DNA of 12,221 nt, from NCBI GenBank assembly GCA_041685915.1, contig JAWLEV010000081.1, positions 1 to 12,221 on the forward strand, written 5' to 3'. A program made the translations under genes and the position numbers. Below, piece after piece: positions 1-6,651 of the stretch. The notes below the pieces were generated by a model. That model was given only the letters and a program-made list of their open reading frames with translations, did not search any database and was not told where the DNA came from. How positions within the stretch are numbered: position 1 is the stretch's first letter; the number at the start of each line of letters is the position of its first letter. This DNA comes from JAWLEV01 sp041685915 (GTDB lineage: Bacteria; Chloroflexota; Anaerolineae; UBA1429).

Positions 1-56
1 AGCAGGAGGTGCGCGGCGAGTACGTGCTCCTCGTCGCCGGTACCGAGGCCTCCTGA
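1..56 (+). CDS. rsmI: C-terminal end of probable 16S rRNA (cytidine-2'-O)-methyltransferase RsmI (partial)
   Basis: Reading frame 3 is open from the window edge to a TGA at 54-56 and gives QEVRGEYVLLVAGTEAS. The core KGE-(f/y)-x-L-(v/l)-v-(e/a)-G is the last conserved strand of RsmI, which 2'-O-methylates C1402 of 16S rRNA using SAM. Some RsmI proteins go on for about 60 residues of helix-turn-helix after this strand; here the protein stops almost at once, so this would be the short form. It converges on the exonuclease III gene with only 10 bases between the two stop codons. Only 17 residues are visible, so the family call rests on one short motif and could be wrong. Confidence 0.45.
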   Translation, partial: QEVRGEYVLLVAGTEAS

Positions 57-66
57 CCCCGCCCAC

Positions 67-867
67 TCATTCTCCCAGGGCGAACTCGGCCACGACAAAA
101 GTATGATCCGAGGGACGCTCCGCCTTTCTGGCTTCCTCGTCCACCCACACATCCTCCGACACCTCCGCCAGCGGCTCTGTGCCCCAAATGTGATCCACGC
201 GCCATCCTATATTCCGCTCCAGGGCATTCCGCGTGCGGTAATCCCAATACGTATACTGCACCTTGTCCGGATGATGAAGGCGAAACAGATCCACAAACCC
301 CCACGCGCGAACGCGCTCCAGGGCAGCCCTGGCCTCAGGATGAAAGTCCACGTGGTTCTTTAGGCGGTCGGGATCATGAATATCGATGGGCTCCGGCGCC
401 ACGTTAAAGTCGCCCACCCAAAGAAGAGGTTCGTCCGGCGAATAGTTGCGGTCAAAGAGGTCGCGCAGACGATCGAACCATTCCAGTTTATCCTGAAACT
501 CGGGGGCATCGGGGGAACGCCCCTGCGGCACATAAGTATTGGCGATGGGAATTCCCTGTATCGTCGCACGAATCAGGCGCGGCTCGTCCCGTTTCTCCTC
601 ATCGCTTTGGTCGAAACCATAGCGCACATCCTGAGGTTCCTCCCTGCTGATCACGGCCACCCCGGAATAGCTCTTTTGGCCCCGAAAAACCACGTGATAT
701 CCCGCCTCCTGGATCGCCTCCTGGGGGAAATCCGCATCCCGTGCTTTGGTCTCCTGCACGCAAACCACGTCCACTGACTCTTTATCCATCCAGGCAAGTA
801 TCTGACCCAACCGTACCCGGATCGAATTGGCGTTAAAAGTCGCCACTTTGAACAGATCGTCTTTCAT
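67..867 (-). CDS. xth: Exodeoxyribonuclease III (AP endonuclease)
   Basis: A 266-residue protein of the ExoIII branch of the endonuclease/exonuclease/phosphatase superfamily, which cuts DNA 5' of abasic sites and degrades 3' ends during base excision repair in the cytoplasm. All catalytic positions known from E. coli ExoIII can be placed: N12 (FNAN), E39 (QETK), Y112 (NTYVPQG), D153 and N155 (GDFN), and the terminal D254-H255 pair (PSDH). The length matches the family (about 255-270). The ATG at 865-867 is preceded by GAGGAG at 876-881 with 8 bases of spacing, which fixes the start. The sugar kinase gene lies 80 bases upstream on the same strand, and a weak promoter can be drawn in that gap, so xth may be transcribed alone or with the kinase. 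It ends 10 bases from the converging rsmI stop; I see no terminator hairpin there. Confidence 0.96.
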   Translation of the reverse strand: MKDDLFKVATFNANSIRVRLGQILAWMDKESVDVVCVQETKARDADFPQEAIQEAGYHVVFRGQKSYSGVAVISREEPQDVRYGFDQSDEEKRDEPRLIRATIQGIPIANTYVPQGRSPDAPEFQDKLEWFDRLRDLFDRNYSPDEPLLWVGDFNVAPEPIDIHDPDRLKNHVDFHPEARAALERVRAWGFVDLFRLHHPDKVQYTYWDYRTRNALERNIGWRVDHIWGTEPLAEVSEDVWVDEEARKAERPSDHTFVVAEFALGE

Positions 868-894
868 CGAAACATCTCCTCACTGCTTGATCTC

Positions 895-923
895 GATATA
901 TCCAAATTCGTCAAACCTCACAA
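895..923 (-). promoter_or_regulatory. Possible promoter of xth
   Basis: On the minus strand TTGTGA (918-923) and TATATC (895-900) are separated by exactly 17 bases, each matching four of six sigma-70 consensus positions. It would start transcription about 20 bases before the xth ribosome binding site. The matches are modest, so this is a candidate only. Confidence 0.3.
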
Positions 924-947
924 CAACCACACGTCAGGGTCGAAAAC

Positions 948-2471
948 TCAACGCTTCTCTCCCGTCGCGGCCAGGTGCATGCTATCTGCCAGGGCAGGAT
1001 ACAGCGTTCTGTAGACTTGATACGGCTCCTCGTAGGCGCGATGGCGTGAAGCATCCGGCGAGACGACCTCATCTACTGCAGAAAGGGTGCGTTGGACGGC
1101 TTCATGGTAATCCTCATAGATGCCCGCGCCCACTCCCGCCGTCATGGCCGCGCCAAGGGCCGTTGCCTCGCCCACTTTTAAAGTGACAACGTCCATACCC
1201 CACACATCGGCCTTTATCTGACGCCACAGCGCGTTGCGCGCTGCTCCTCCCACGGTGACGACGCGATTTAGCGAGATACCGCTCTGGTTTTCTACCAGTT
1301 CCAGCAGATGACGCATAGCAAAGGCAGTTCCCTCCATGACGGCGCGGACCATGTCGCCACGCGCCGTGCTCAACGAGAGTCCGAAAAAGACACCTCGGGC
1401 ATGGGGATCCCACAGGGGAGCGCGTTCCCCCATCATGTGAGGAAGAAAGATAACGCCGTTAGCTCCTGGAGGCGAGGAGGAAGCCGCCGCCGTCATCTCC
1501 TGATAAAGCGTCTGATCGGGATCCTCACCCGCCCGACCAAACATCTCCCTCCCGAACCATCGCAACGCCGCGCCGGACGTGCTCATGGCCCCGATCAGTA
1601 CCCAGATATGGGGCACGACATGCCAACGCCCCAGCAATTCTGGACAGATGGATGGTGCGGGCAGGCAGGCAGCCACCATCTCCGACGTGCCACTCACGTC
1701 AAAGACATCTCCCGGATGTATGGCCCCCACCCCCACCGAGGCCATGGCACCATCGATCCCTCCCAACACCACCGGCGTCCCGGACCGCAGTCCCAGGGCC
1801 TCCGCCCGCTGTCGCAGCAGGGGAAACGTCGTATCGGGAGCCGCTATAGGAGGCAACAGGTCGAGATCGATGTCCAGCGCGTCGGCTATCTTGGGATGCC
1901 AGTCCTTTGTTCGATAATCGTAAAGCCCCGTAAAGCTGGCGTTCGTCCAGTCCACGTACGTCTGGCCCGTGAGCCAGCGAAACAGCAGGGTCCCCACCTG
2001 GGCGAACAGTGTGGTTTTTTCATACACCTCGGGTTCATGCTCACGGATCCAGAGCATTGAGGTCAGGCTCGTATTGCCCGAGACGACGCGATTTCCCGTG
2101 ATCTCTTCGATATTCGGCACCTTCCCCAGTATCCAGGAGGCCTCCCGTGCACTGCGAGTATCAAAGTAGGCGATGGCCGGCCGCAGGGGCAGACCCGACG
2201 CATCCAGAGGCGTGACGGTCCCGATCATATTGCTTAACCCTATGGCCACCACACCATCGGCAAACGCCTTCGGCGTGTCCAACACGGAATGCACGCCCTC
2301 TGTGATGGCCTCCAGCCAGTGTTCGGGATCGATCTCCGCCCAACCGGATTTCGGCGACTGCACGGGAATGGCCACTTCTTCCAAAGCGAGGAGTTCTCCC
2401 GTCACCTGAAACAATGCTACCTTCACTGCCGTCCCGCCCACGTCGATCCCCAAAAGAAAACTGCTCCCCAC
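948..2471 (-). CDS. FGGY-family carbohydrate kinase, xylulokinase-like
   Basis: About 507 residues, the usual length for the FGGY family (roughly 490-520), which phosphorylates sugars or polyols with ATP in the cytoplasm. Seen: the N-terminal phosphate-binding loop GIDVGGTAVK (about residues 8-17), a YFDTR segment near 103-107 where relatives have W-x-D-x-R, the likely catalytic Asp in GGIDGAMASVG (about residue 240), and the C-terminal ADP-binding run TVGGAARNALWRQIKADVWG. The last run and overall layout resemble xylulokinases, but the substrate cannot be read from sequence, and no isomerase or transporter is next to it. Two in-frame GTG codons begin the frame at 2474 and 2471; GGAGGG at 2477-2482 is only 2 bases from the first but 5 from the second, so I chose 2471. 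A good promoter lies just upstream. xth follows 80 bases downstream on the same strand. Confidence 0.9.
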   Translation of the reverse strand: MGSSFLLGIDVGGTAVKVALFQVTGELLALEEVAIPVQSPKSGWAEIDPEHWLEAITEGVHSVLDTPKAFADGVVAIGLSNMIGTVTPLDASGLPLRPAIAYFDTRSAREASWILGKVPNIEEITGNRVVSGNTSLTSMLWIREHEPEVYEKTTLFAQVGTLLFRWLTGQTYVDWTNASFTGLYDYRTKDWHPKIADALDIDLDLLPPIAAPDTTFPLLRQRAEALGLRSGTPVVLGGIDGAMASVGVGAIHPGDVFDVSGTSEMVAACLPAPSICPELLGRWHVVPHIWVLIGAMSTSGAALRWFGREMFGRAGEDPDQTLYQEMTAAASSSPPGANGVIFLPHMMGERAPLWDPHARGVFFGLSLSTARGDMVRAVMEGTAFAMRHLLELVENQSGISLNRVVTVGGAARNALWRQIKADVWGMDVVTLKVGEATALGAAMTAGVGAGIYEDYHEAVQRTLSAVDEVVSPDASRHRAYEEPYQVYRTLYPALADSMHLAATGEKR

Positions 2472-2502
2472 CACAACCCTCCGTCCATCAAACCGTCATA
2501 CC

Positions 2503-2531
2503 ATTATAATCCCAAGAATTGAGAGGGTAAA
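2503..2531 (-). promoter_or_regulatory. Promoter of the FGGY kinase gene
   Basis: On the minus strand TTTACC (2526-2531) and a perfect TATAAT (2503-2508) are 17 bases apart, a good sigma-70 pattern. Transcription would begin near 2496, leaving a leader of about 25 bases that contains the GGAGGG ribosome binding site. The -10 lies in the self-complementary run ATTATAAT (2503-2510), so a TATAAT is also present on the other strand, but without a clear -35. Confidence 0.5.
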
Positions 2532-2591
2532 AGGCCAATTCCATTCCCAAAGTGGTACTCAACGGAAAATGAGTGGCCCTCCGTTCATCGA

Positions 2592-2621
2592 TTGGTCGCA
2601 AAGGGACTGAGAGCATATAAT
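2592..2621 (+). promoter_or_regulatory. Possible promoter of the PhnP-like / glycosyltransferase cluster
   Basis: TTGGTC (2592-2597) and a perfect TATAAT (2616-2621) are 18 bases apart on the plus strand. Transcription would begin near 2628, giving a leader of about 88 bases before the ATG at 2716. The -10 is perfect but the -35 is weak. A loose 6-base inverted repeat (AACGGA at 2561-2566, TCCGTT at 2580-2585) sits just upstream and could be a regulator site, though it may be chance. The rest of the 2475-2715 gap shows nothing else I can support. Confidence 0.38.
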
Positions 2622-2715
2622 GAGAAATGAAAAAGTCCTGAATCTGACTTGATGACAGGCATTGCAGGCTACAGAAGCTCTTTAGTCGAATCATATCGCA
2701 CTGAGATGGGAGGCA

Positions 2716-3510
2716 ATGCGCATAACATTTCTGGGCACGGGGACCTCACACGGGGTTCCTACCATCGATTGCATGCTGGACAACTATGAACGATGTCCCC
2801 AAAAGGTTTGCCTGAAAGCGAAGACGAATCCTCGCCACAGGCGCACCCGGGCATCGATCTTGGTAGAGACCGCGGAGGCAACCATCCTCGTCGATACATC
2901 CCAGGACTTTCGGCAACAGGTGCTGCGCAACCGCGTCCGGCGTATAGATGCCGTGCTCTACACCCATGGGCATGCCGACCATATCTATGGCCTGCCGGAT
3001 ATACGCTCCTACTGCCGTCATCAGGGGAAACCCATCGACATATATGGTTCAGCGGAGACGTTGCGCATACTGCGCCGGGCCTTTCACTATGTATTCGATC
3101 CACCCGACTATGAGGGAGGGGGAATCCCCAAAGTGGATCCACATCGTCTCGAAACCTCGATTGAGATTGGAGAGACAAAAGTCACCCCTCTCCCCGTAGA
3201 GCATGGAGCATTGAGAGGTTGCCAGGGATATCGTATAGGGGACGTGGCCTACATCCCCGATGCCAAATGCATTCCCAAGGAGACGCTGAAGAAACTAGAG
3301 GGTTTAGATTTGCTTGTCCTCAACTGTCTGCGTCTGCGTCCCCATGGCAGCCATCTCTGCCTGGAGGATAGCCTGACGTATGCGGGACGACTGGCCCCCT
3401 CCCGCTGCCTCTTCACTCATATGACGCATGATATAGACTATCAGATCGAGGAGAACAGGCTTCCCTCCTGGGCAAACTTTGCCTACGATGGACTGACTGT
3501 TGAGGCCTGA
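2716..3510 (+). CDS. PhnP-like metallo-beta-lactamase-fold hydrolase
   Basis: A 264-residue metal-dependent hydrolase of the PhnP/COG1235 branch of the metallo-beta-lactamase fold, whose known members are mostly phosphodiesterases such as the cyclic phosphodiesterase PhnP. Seen: N-terminal MRITFLGTGTSHGVP, the metal motif THGHADH at 83-89, further ligands H163 and D182, an LNCLRLRPHGSH stretch at 202-213, and THMTHD at 234-239. Three cysteines (19, 27, 32) before RRTRAS recall the structural zinc site of PhnP, with wider spacing. No signal peptide, so it should be cytoplasmic. The ATG at 2716 has GGGAGG at 2708-2713, an unusually tight 2-base spacing, but the conserved N-terminus begins here. 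It opens the rightward cluster, 67 bases before the methyltransferase. No phosphonate genes are nearby, so its substrate is unknown. Confidence 0.88.
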   Translation: MRITFLGTGTSHGVPTIDCMLDNYERCPQKVCLKAKTNPRHRRTRASILVETAEATILVDTSQDFRQQVLRNRVRRIDAVLYTHGHADHIYGLPDIRSYCRHQGKPIDIYGSAETLRILRRAFHYVFDPPDYEGGGIPKVDPHRLETSIEIGETKVTPLPVEHGALRGCQGYRIGDVAYIPDAKCIPKETLKKLEGLDLLVLNCLRLRPHGSHLCLEDSLTYAGRLAPSRCLFTHMTHDIDYQIEENRLPSWANFAYDGLTVEA

Positions 3511-3577
3511 CCCACCACCGAAACGGTGAGCAAATTAGCATATTGACGAGATCAGCAGATACAGATGGGAGACACGG

Positions 3578-4369
3578 ATGACCGAGAGAGAACCGACCAG
3601 AGAAGACGGTGAGAGTGTTCTATGGCGCGGGATCGACTTTTCCGGCGTCACCCTCGTGATAGGCGTGGGCAGCGGACGTCTGGTGGAACTGCTCGACGAG
3701 CGCGTGGATGCCTCTCAGGGGCGCTTGATCGTCATTGGCGATAGAAAGCAGAAACTACAACAGATTACCCCGGAAAGAGAAAAGGTGGGCCTGACGGCGA
3801 TACAGGCCCACCTGCGGGATATCCCTCTCCTCGACCAGACAGTGGACCTCCTGGTGATGAGTGGCGTGCTACGCCAGGTGCCCGAGGCCAGGCTCGACGT
3901 TACCTTTGACGAACTGTGGCGCGTCCTCGTGCCCGGGGGACAACTGCGTATATCGGACCTTCTTGAGCCGCCGGAAGCGGAACACACCCAAGCCTGGACC
4001 CAGCGGAACGCCATCGTGCGCAAGCTGGGACGGGCCCTCGATGAACCGACGGCGGTCTCTGTGGATATCCAACACGCCGCCAAGACCCTACGCTCCGCGG
4101 GCTTTGATGACCTGGGAATATCCATATTGCCCGGCGCCCCCCTGACCCAGGAATGGTTGGAGGAGACCATAAGAGCCGTACGCGCCATGACCTCCCGTGT
4201 GGTCGACCGGAAGATGCAGCAGCAGATATTAAACGAGGATCTTGAGAAACTGGTAAAAGCCTACAATCAGGGAGACCAGCGCGCCGCCGAACGTTTTGTC
4301 CTCCGTGGCGTCAAGGCCGGCGATGTGGCCCTCAATCCAGAGTCGCGCTGGCAGGGAGCGGGCGTGTGA
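3578..4369 (+). CDS. Class I SAM-dependent methyltransferase (Methyltransf_11-like)
   Basis: A 263-residue soluble protein with a Rossmann-type methyltransferase core. Seen: the SAM-binding glycine loop VIGVGSG at about 27-33, an acidic residue at the end of the second strand (IGDRKQK, D55), LRDIPLLDQTVDLLVM at 79-94, and the strong signature ELWRVLVPGGQLRISD at 112-127. The acidic residue normally at the start of motif I is not obvious. After the core comes a charged helical tail of about 60 residues (from about 200) that I do not recognise. The ATG is preceded by GGGAG at 3568-3572. Its stop overlaps the GTG start of the glycosyltransferase by four bases (GTGA), which implies coupled translation and a joint job, for example methylating a sugar, lipid carrier or acceptor. 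The acceptor is not known. Confidence 0.8.
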   Translation: MTEREPTREDGESVLWRGIDFSGVTLVIGVGSGRLVELLDERVDASQGRLIVIGDRKQKLQQITPEREKVGLTAIQAHLRDIPLLDQTVDLLVMSGVLRQVPEARLDVTFDELWRVLVPGGQLRISDLLEPPEAEHTQAWTQRNAIVRKLGRALDEPTAVSVDIQHAAKTLRSAGFDDLGISILPGAPLTQEWLEETIRAVRAMTSRVVDRKMQQQILNEDLEKLVKAYNQGDQRAAERFVLRGVKAGDVALNPESRWQGAGV

Positions 4370-5496
4370 CCATCTATGTCGATGTATCCAGCGCCGTCCA
4401 CGCCAAGGCGGGGCTGAAACGCTACACCGAGAATCTGGTGCGAGAACTTGGGCCGCTCCTGGGGGAGCGCCTCCATCTCTTCCAGAATAGCCTGGGGCGT
4501 CGCGGTCCCCTCTTGGGCTGGGAGGAACATCCCACCGTCGGCGTACGGCACGGATACAGGACGTGGCGCGCGCTGGTTCTGCTCAGACAGGCCCTCCATT
4601 GGCCCATGGGCAATCTCCTGCCCGATGCCTCCCTCTTTCACGCCACCGAGCATCTGCTGCCTCCCCTGGGACGGATTCCCACCGTACTTACCGTACACGA
4701 CCTGATCTTTGAGCGTTACCCCAAATACCACAAGATGATGAACTATCTCTACCTGCGAACCGCCATGCCCCTTTATTGTCGACGGGCCACGGCCATCATC
4801 GCCGTCTCCCAATCCACACGAGGGGATATCGTCGATCTGTACAATATCCCCCCCAAAAAGATCACCGTAATCCCCGAGGCCGCGGATCCCAATTTTCGTC
4901 CCCAGCCGGCAGAGAGGATAAAGGCCGTGCGTCGCCGCTACGGCCTGCCGTCCCGCTACCTTCTCGCCGTGGGTACCATCGAGCCACGCAAAAATCTCTC
5001 CCGCTTGGCCGACGCCTGCAGCCCTCTGTTTGCCCAGGATCTGGTCGATGCCCTCGTCCTGGTGGGCAGCAAGGGCTGGCTCTACAAGGACTTTTTTCGA
5101 CATCTCGAGTCCCTTCCCTGGCGGGACAGAATACTGCGCACCGGTTTCGTACAGGAGCAGGATCTGCCCGCCGTATATGCGGGGGCGCTTCTGACAGTGC
5201 AGCCGTCCCTATATGAGGGGTTTGGATTGCCCGTGCTTGAGGCCATGGCCTGTGGCTGCCCCGTCTGCGCCAGCGATACCTCCAGCCTACCCGAGGTCGG
5301 CGGGCAGGCAGCACGCTACTTTGACCCCCAGGACACCGAGGAGATGACCCATTGTATCGGCCACGTCCTGCGACATCCTCACCTGCGCCAGGAGATGGCG
5401 AAGAAGAGTCTCGTGCGTGCGAGAACCTTTTCATGGAAAAGTACCGCACGACAGACCCTCAACCTCTATAGGCGGGTGATGGACAGTAGCATCTAA
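4366..5496 (+). CDS. GT4-family glycosyltransferase (GT-B fold)
   Basis: A 376-residue retaining glycosyltransferase of the GT4 group (Glycos_transf_1), which moves a sugar from a nucleotide donor to an acceptor, usually at the cytoplasmic membrane face. Seen: an N-terminal domain starting TIYVDVSSAVHAKAGLKRYTENL with the glycine loop replaced by AGLKRY, TVHDLIFERYP at 109-119, the linker strand VGTIEPRKN at 202-210 that begins the donor domain, VGSKGW near 233-238, and the E-x7-E donor motif YEGFGLPVLEAMACG (E284, E292). The layout resembles mannosyltransferases of the WbaZ/MtfB type, but donor and acceptor cannot be fixed. The GTG start at 4366 overlaps the methyltransferase stop and lies behind the purine-rich GGCAGGGAGCGGG. 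No membrane segment is apparent. The propeller protein follows after 40 bases. Confidence 0.93.
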   Translation: MTIYVDVSSAVHAKAGLKRYTENLVRELGPLLGERLHLFQNSLGRRGPLLGWEEHPTVGVRHGYRTWRALVLLRQALHWPMGNLLPDASLFHATEHLLPPLGRIPTVLTVHDLIFERYPKYHKMMNYLYLRTAMPLYCRRATAIIAVSQSTRGDIVDLYNIPPKKITVIPEAADPNFRPQPAERIKAVRRRYGLPSRYLLAVGTIEPRKNLSRLADACSPLFAQDLVDALVLVGSKGWLYKDFFRHLESLPWRDRILRTGFVQEQDLPAVYAGALLTVQPSLYEGFGLPVLEAMACGCPVCASDTSSLPEVGGQAARYFDPQDTEEMTHCIGHVLRHPHLRQEMAKKSLVRARTFSWKSTARQTLNLYRRVMDSSI

Positions 5497-5536
5497 CATT
5501 CGAGAAATGGCTCTCTAGAAGAAAGGAGTATACACG

Positions 5537-6523
5537 ATGAAAACCGGATCCGAATCGGCGCGCAAGTGGTATGGTGCCCCCCTCATCTTCGATCCCCTTG
5601 AAGGAAAGACCGTCATGGAACCCCCAGAAGAGGGACGTGGATATTGGGCGGGAGCACCTAGCGTCCTCTACGACGACGAGACAAAGAAATTCTACCTCTA
5701 CTATCGCGTCCGCAAGCCGCGTCCCGTGCGGGGCGGAGCATGTCACATCGCCGCGTCGGAGGACGGCATTACCTTCCATGACATATGGGGAGCCACAAAG
5801 GAGGATCTGGACTCGCCCTCTGTGGAGCGCTTCTGCTTGACCAAGAGTCTGGACGGCAAGTGGCTGCTCTATCCCAGCTACGTCGATCCGCAGACCAATC
5901 GCTGGCGCACCGACGTCGTGGAAGCCAAGAGTCCGGACGCCTTCGACCTATCTGAGAGCGAGGAACTGTTCGCCACCGAGCAGGTGGGAGTGCAGGGCGT
6001 AAAAGATCCCTGGGTGATGATTGTCAACGGTCTCTACTATATGCTCATCAGCTATGCCATGAGCCTGGACATCAGCTCCCCAGAGGATCGCAAGCGGATG
6101 CACGCCACAGCCGACATCTATAATACCGGTCTCACCCTCTCCAGCACGGCACTGGCCGTGAGCGGCGACGGCCGACGCTATGAGTGGAAGGGGGATATAT
6201 TTCCTCCACGCAAGGGGGCTTGGGACGCCTACGCCGCGCGGCTGGGCTGCCTCGTGCCCACGGAGAACGGGTGGATGGGCTATTATGATGGTGCCGCCTC
6301 TGTGGAGGAGAACTATGAGGAGCGCACGGGCATGGCCCAGACGTGGGATCTCACACACTTTTACCGGCTCAGCCAGCAAGGCCCGAGCATCGTCTCCCCC
6401 CATGGTAGCGGCGGTCTACGCTATATTGACGCCATCGTGTTCGACGGGGAGATCTATTTCTACTACGAGTTTTGTCGTGCCGACGGCTCCCACGAACTGC
6501 GGCTCAATCGCGTCCAGATCTAG
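5537..6523 (+). CDS. Beta-propeller glycosidase-like protein (GH43/GH130-type fold)
   Basis: A 328-residue protein with repeating aromatic strands typical of five-bladed propeller glycosidases: WAGAPSVLYDDETKKFYLYYR (about 37-57, one blade), HIAASEDGITFHDIW (71-85), DGKWLLYPSYVDP (103-117 region), VKDPWVMIVNGLYYMLISYA (155-174 region), NGWMGYYDGAAS and YIDAIVFDGEIYFYYEF near the end. VKDPWV recalls the acidic motif at the start of a blade in GH43 and related families, and several Asp/Glu residues could be catalytic, but I cannot assign a family or substrate. No signal peptide is visible, so it probably acts inside the cell, which would suit a phosphorylase-type or processing enzyme. The ATG has AAAGGAG at 5522-5528, 8 bases away. 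As last gene after the glycosyltransferase it likely trims or recycles the same glycan; this is inference. Its stop codon lies inside a perfect hairpin arm. Confidence 0.72.
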   Translation: MKTGSESARKWYGAPLIFDPLEGKTVMEPPEEGRGYWAGAPSVLYDDETKKFYLYYRVRKPRPVRGGACHIAASEDGITFHDIWGATKEDLDSPSVERFCLTKSLDGKWLLYPSYVDPQTNRWRTDVVEAKSPDAFDLSESEELFATEQVGVQGVKDPWVMIVNGLYYMLISYAMSLDISSPEDRKRMHATADIYNTGLTLSSTALAVSGDGRRYEWKGDIFPPRKGAWDAYAARLGCLVPTENGWMGYYDGAASVEENYEERTGMAQTWDLTHFYRLSQQGPSIVSPHGSGGLRYIDAIVFDGEIYFYYEFCRADGSHELRLNRVQI

Positions 6524-6542
6524 GGCTTGATATCCCTAGATC
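6517..6542 (+). other. Perfect hairpin across the stop codon of the propeller gene
   Basis: GATCTAGGG (6517-6525) and CCCTAGATC (6534-6542) form a perfect 9-base-pair stem around an 8-base loop. The TAG stop codon (6521-6523) lies in the left arm. No T-run follows, so it is not a standard intrinsic terminator; it may protect the mRNA end or help Rho-dependent ending. Confidence 0.5.
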
Positions 6543-6552
6543 ACCCCCCATA

Positions 6553-6589
6553 GGACATCTGGCGAGCGAAATTCGCCCGCCAGACGTCC
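6553..6589. other. Long imperfect hairpin in the convergent gap
   Basis: The arms GGACATCTGGCGAGCG and CGCCCGCCAGACGTCC pair over about 14 base pairs with two single A-C mismatches on the plus strand and a small AT-rich loop. On the minus strand the two mismatches become G-T wobbles, so the RNA hairpin is stronger in that direction. No T-run follows on either side. It could be a REP-like element, an mRNA 3'-end block, or a second stop structure behind the minus-strand terminator. Confidence 0.5.
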
Positions 6590-6594
6590 CTGCC

Positions 6595-6623
6595 TTAAAA
6601 AGCCGCTATGGAACCATAGCGGC
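6595..6623 (-). terminator. Intrinsic terminator of the Ldh_2 dehydrogenase gene
   Basis: GCCGCTATGG (6602-6611) and CCATAGCGGC (6614-6623) form a perfect stem of 10 base pairs with a two-base centre (in RNA probably 9 pairs and a small loop). On the minus strand the stem is followed directly by TTTTT and then AA, the classical Rho-independent pattern. It sits 29 bases after the dehydrogenase stop codon. On the plus strand there is no T-run, so it stops only the leftward transcript. Confidence 0.8.
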
Positions 6624-6651
6624 CAGATGAACAGCACCTAAAAACCAGCGC

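Noticed and set aside
1308..2060. 250-codon open frame on the plus strand
   Set aside because: It is antisense to the FGGY kinase and has low-complexity His/Arg-rich composition with no motif.
2488..2694. 68-codon open frame on the minus strand in the gap between the kinase and PhnP-like genes
   Set aside because: It runs over the kinase promoter, has no good ribosome binding site and encodes nothing recognisable.
3516..3528. Small hairpin CACCG-AAA-CGGTG after the PhnP-like gene
   Set aside because: The stem has only five pairs and no T-run; too weak to call a terminator.
4267..5103. 278-codon open frame on the minus strand
   Set aside because: It lies opposite the GT4 gene, which has clear motifs and a coupled start. 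The reverse frame is Gly/Gln-rich without recognisable domains.
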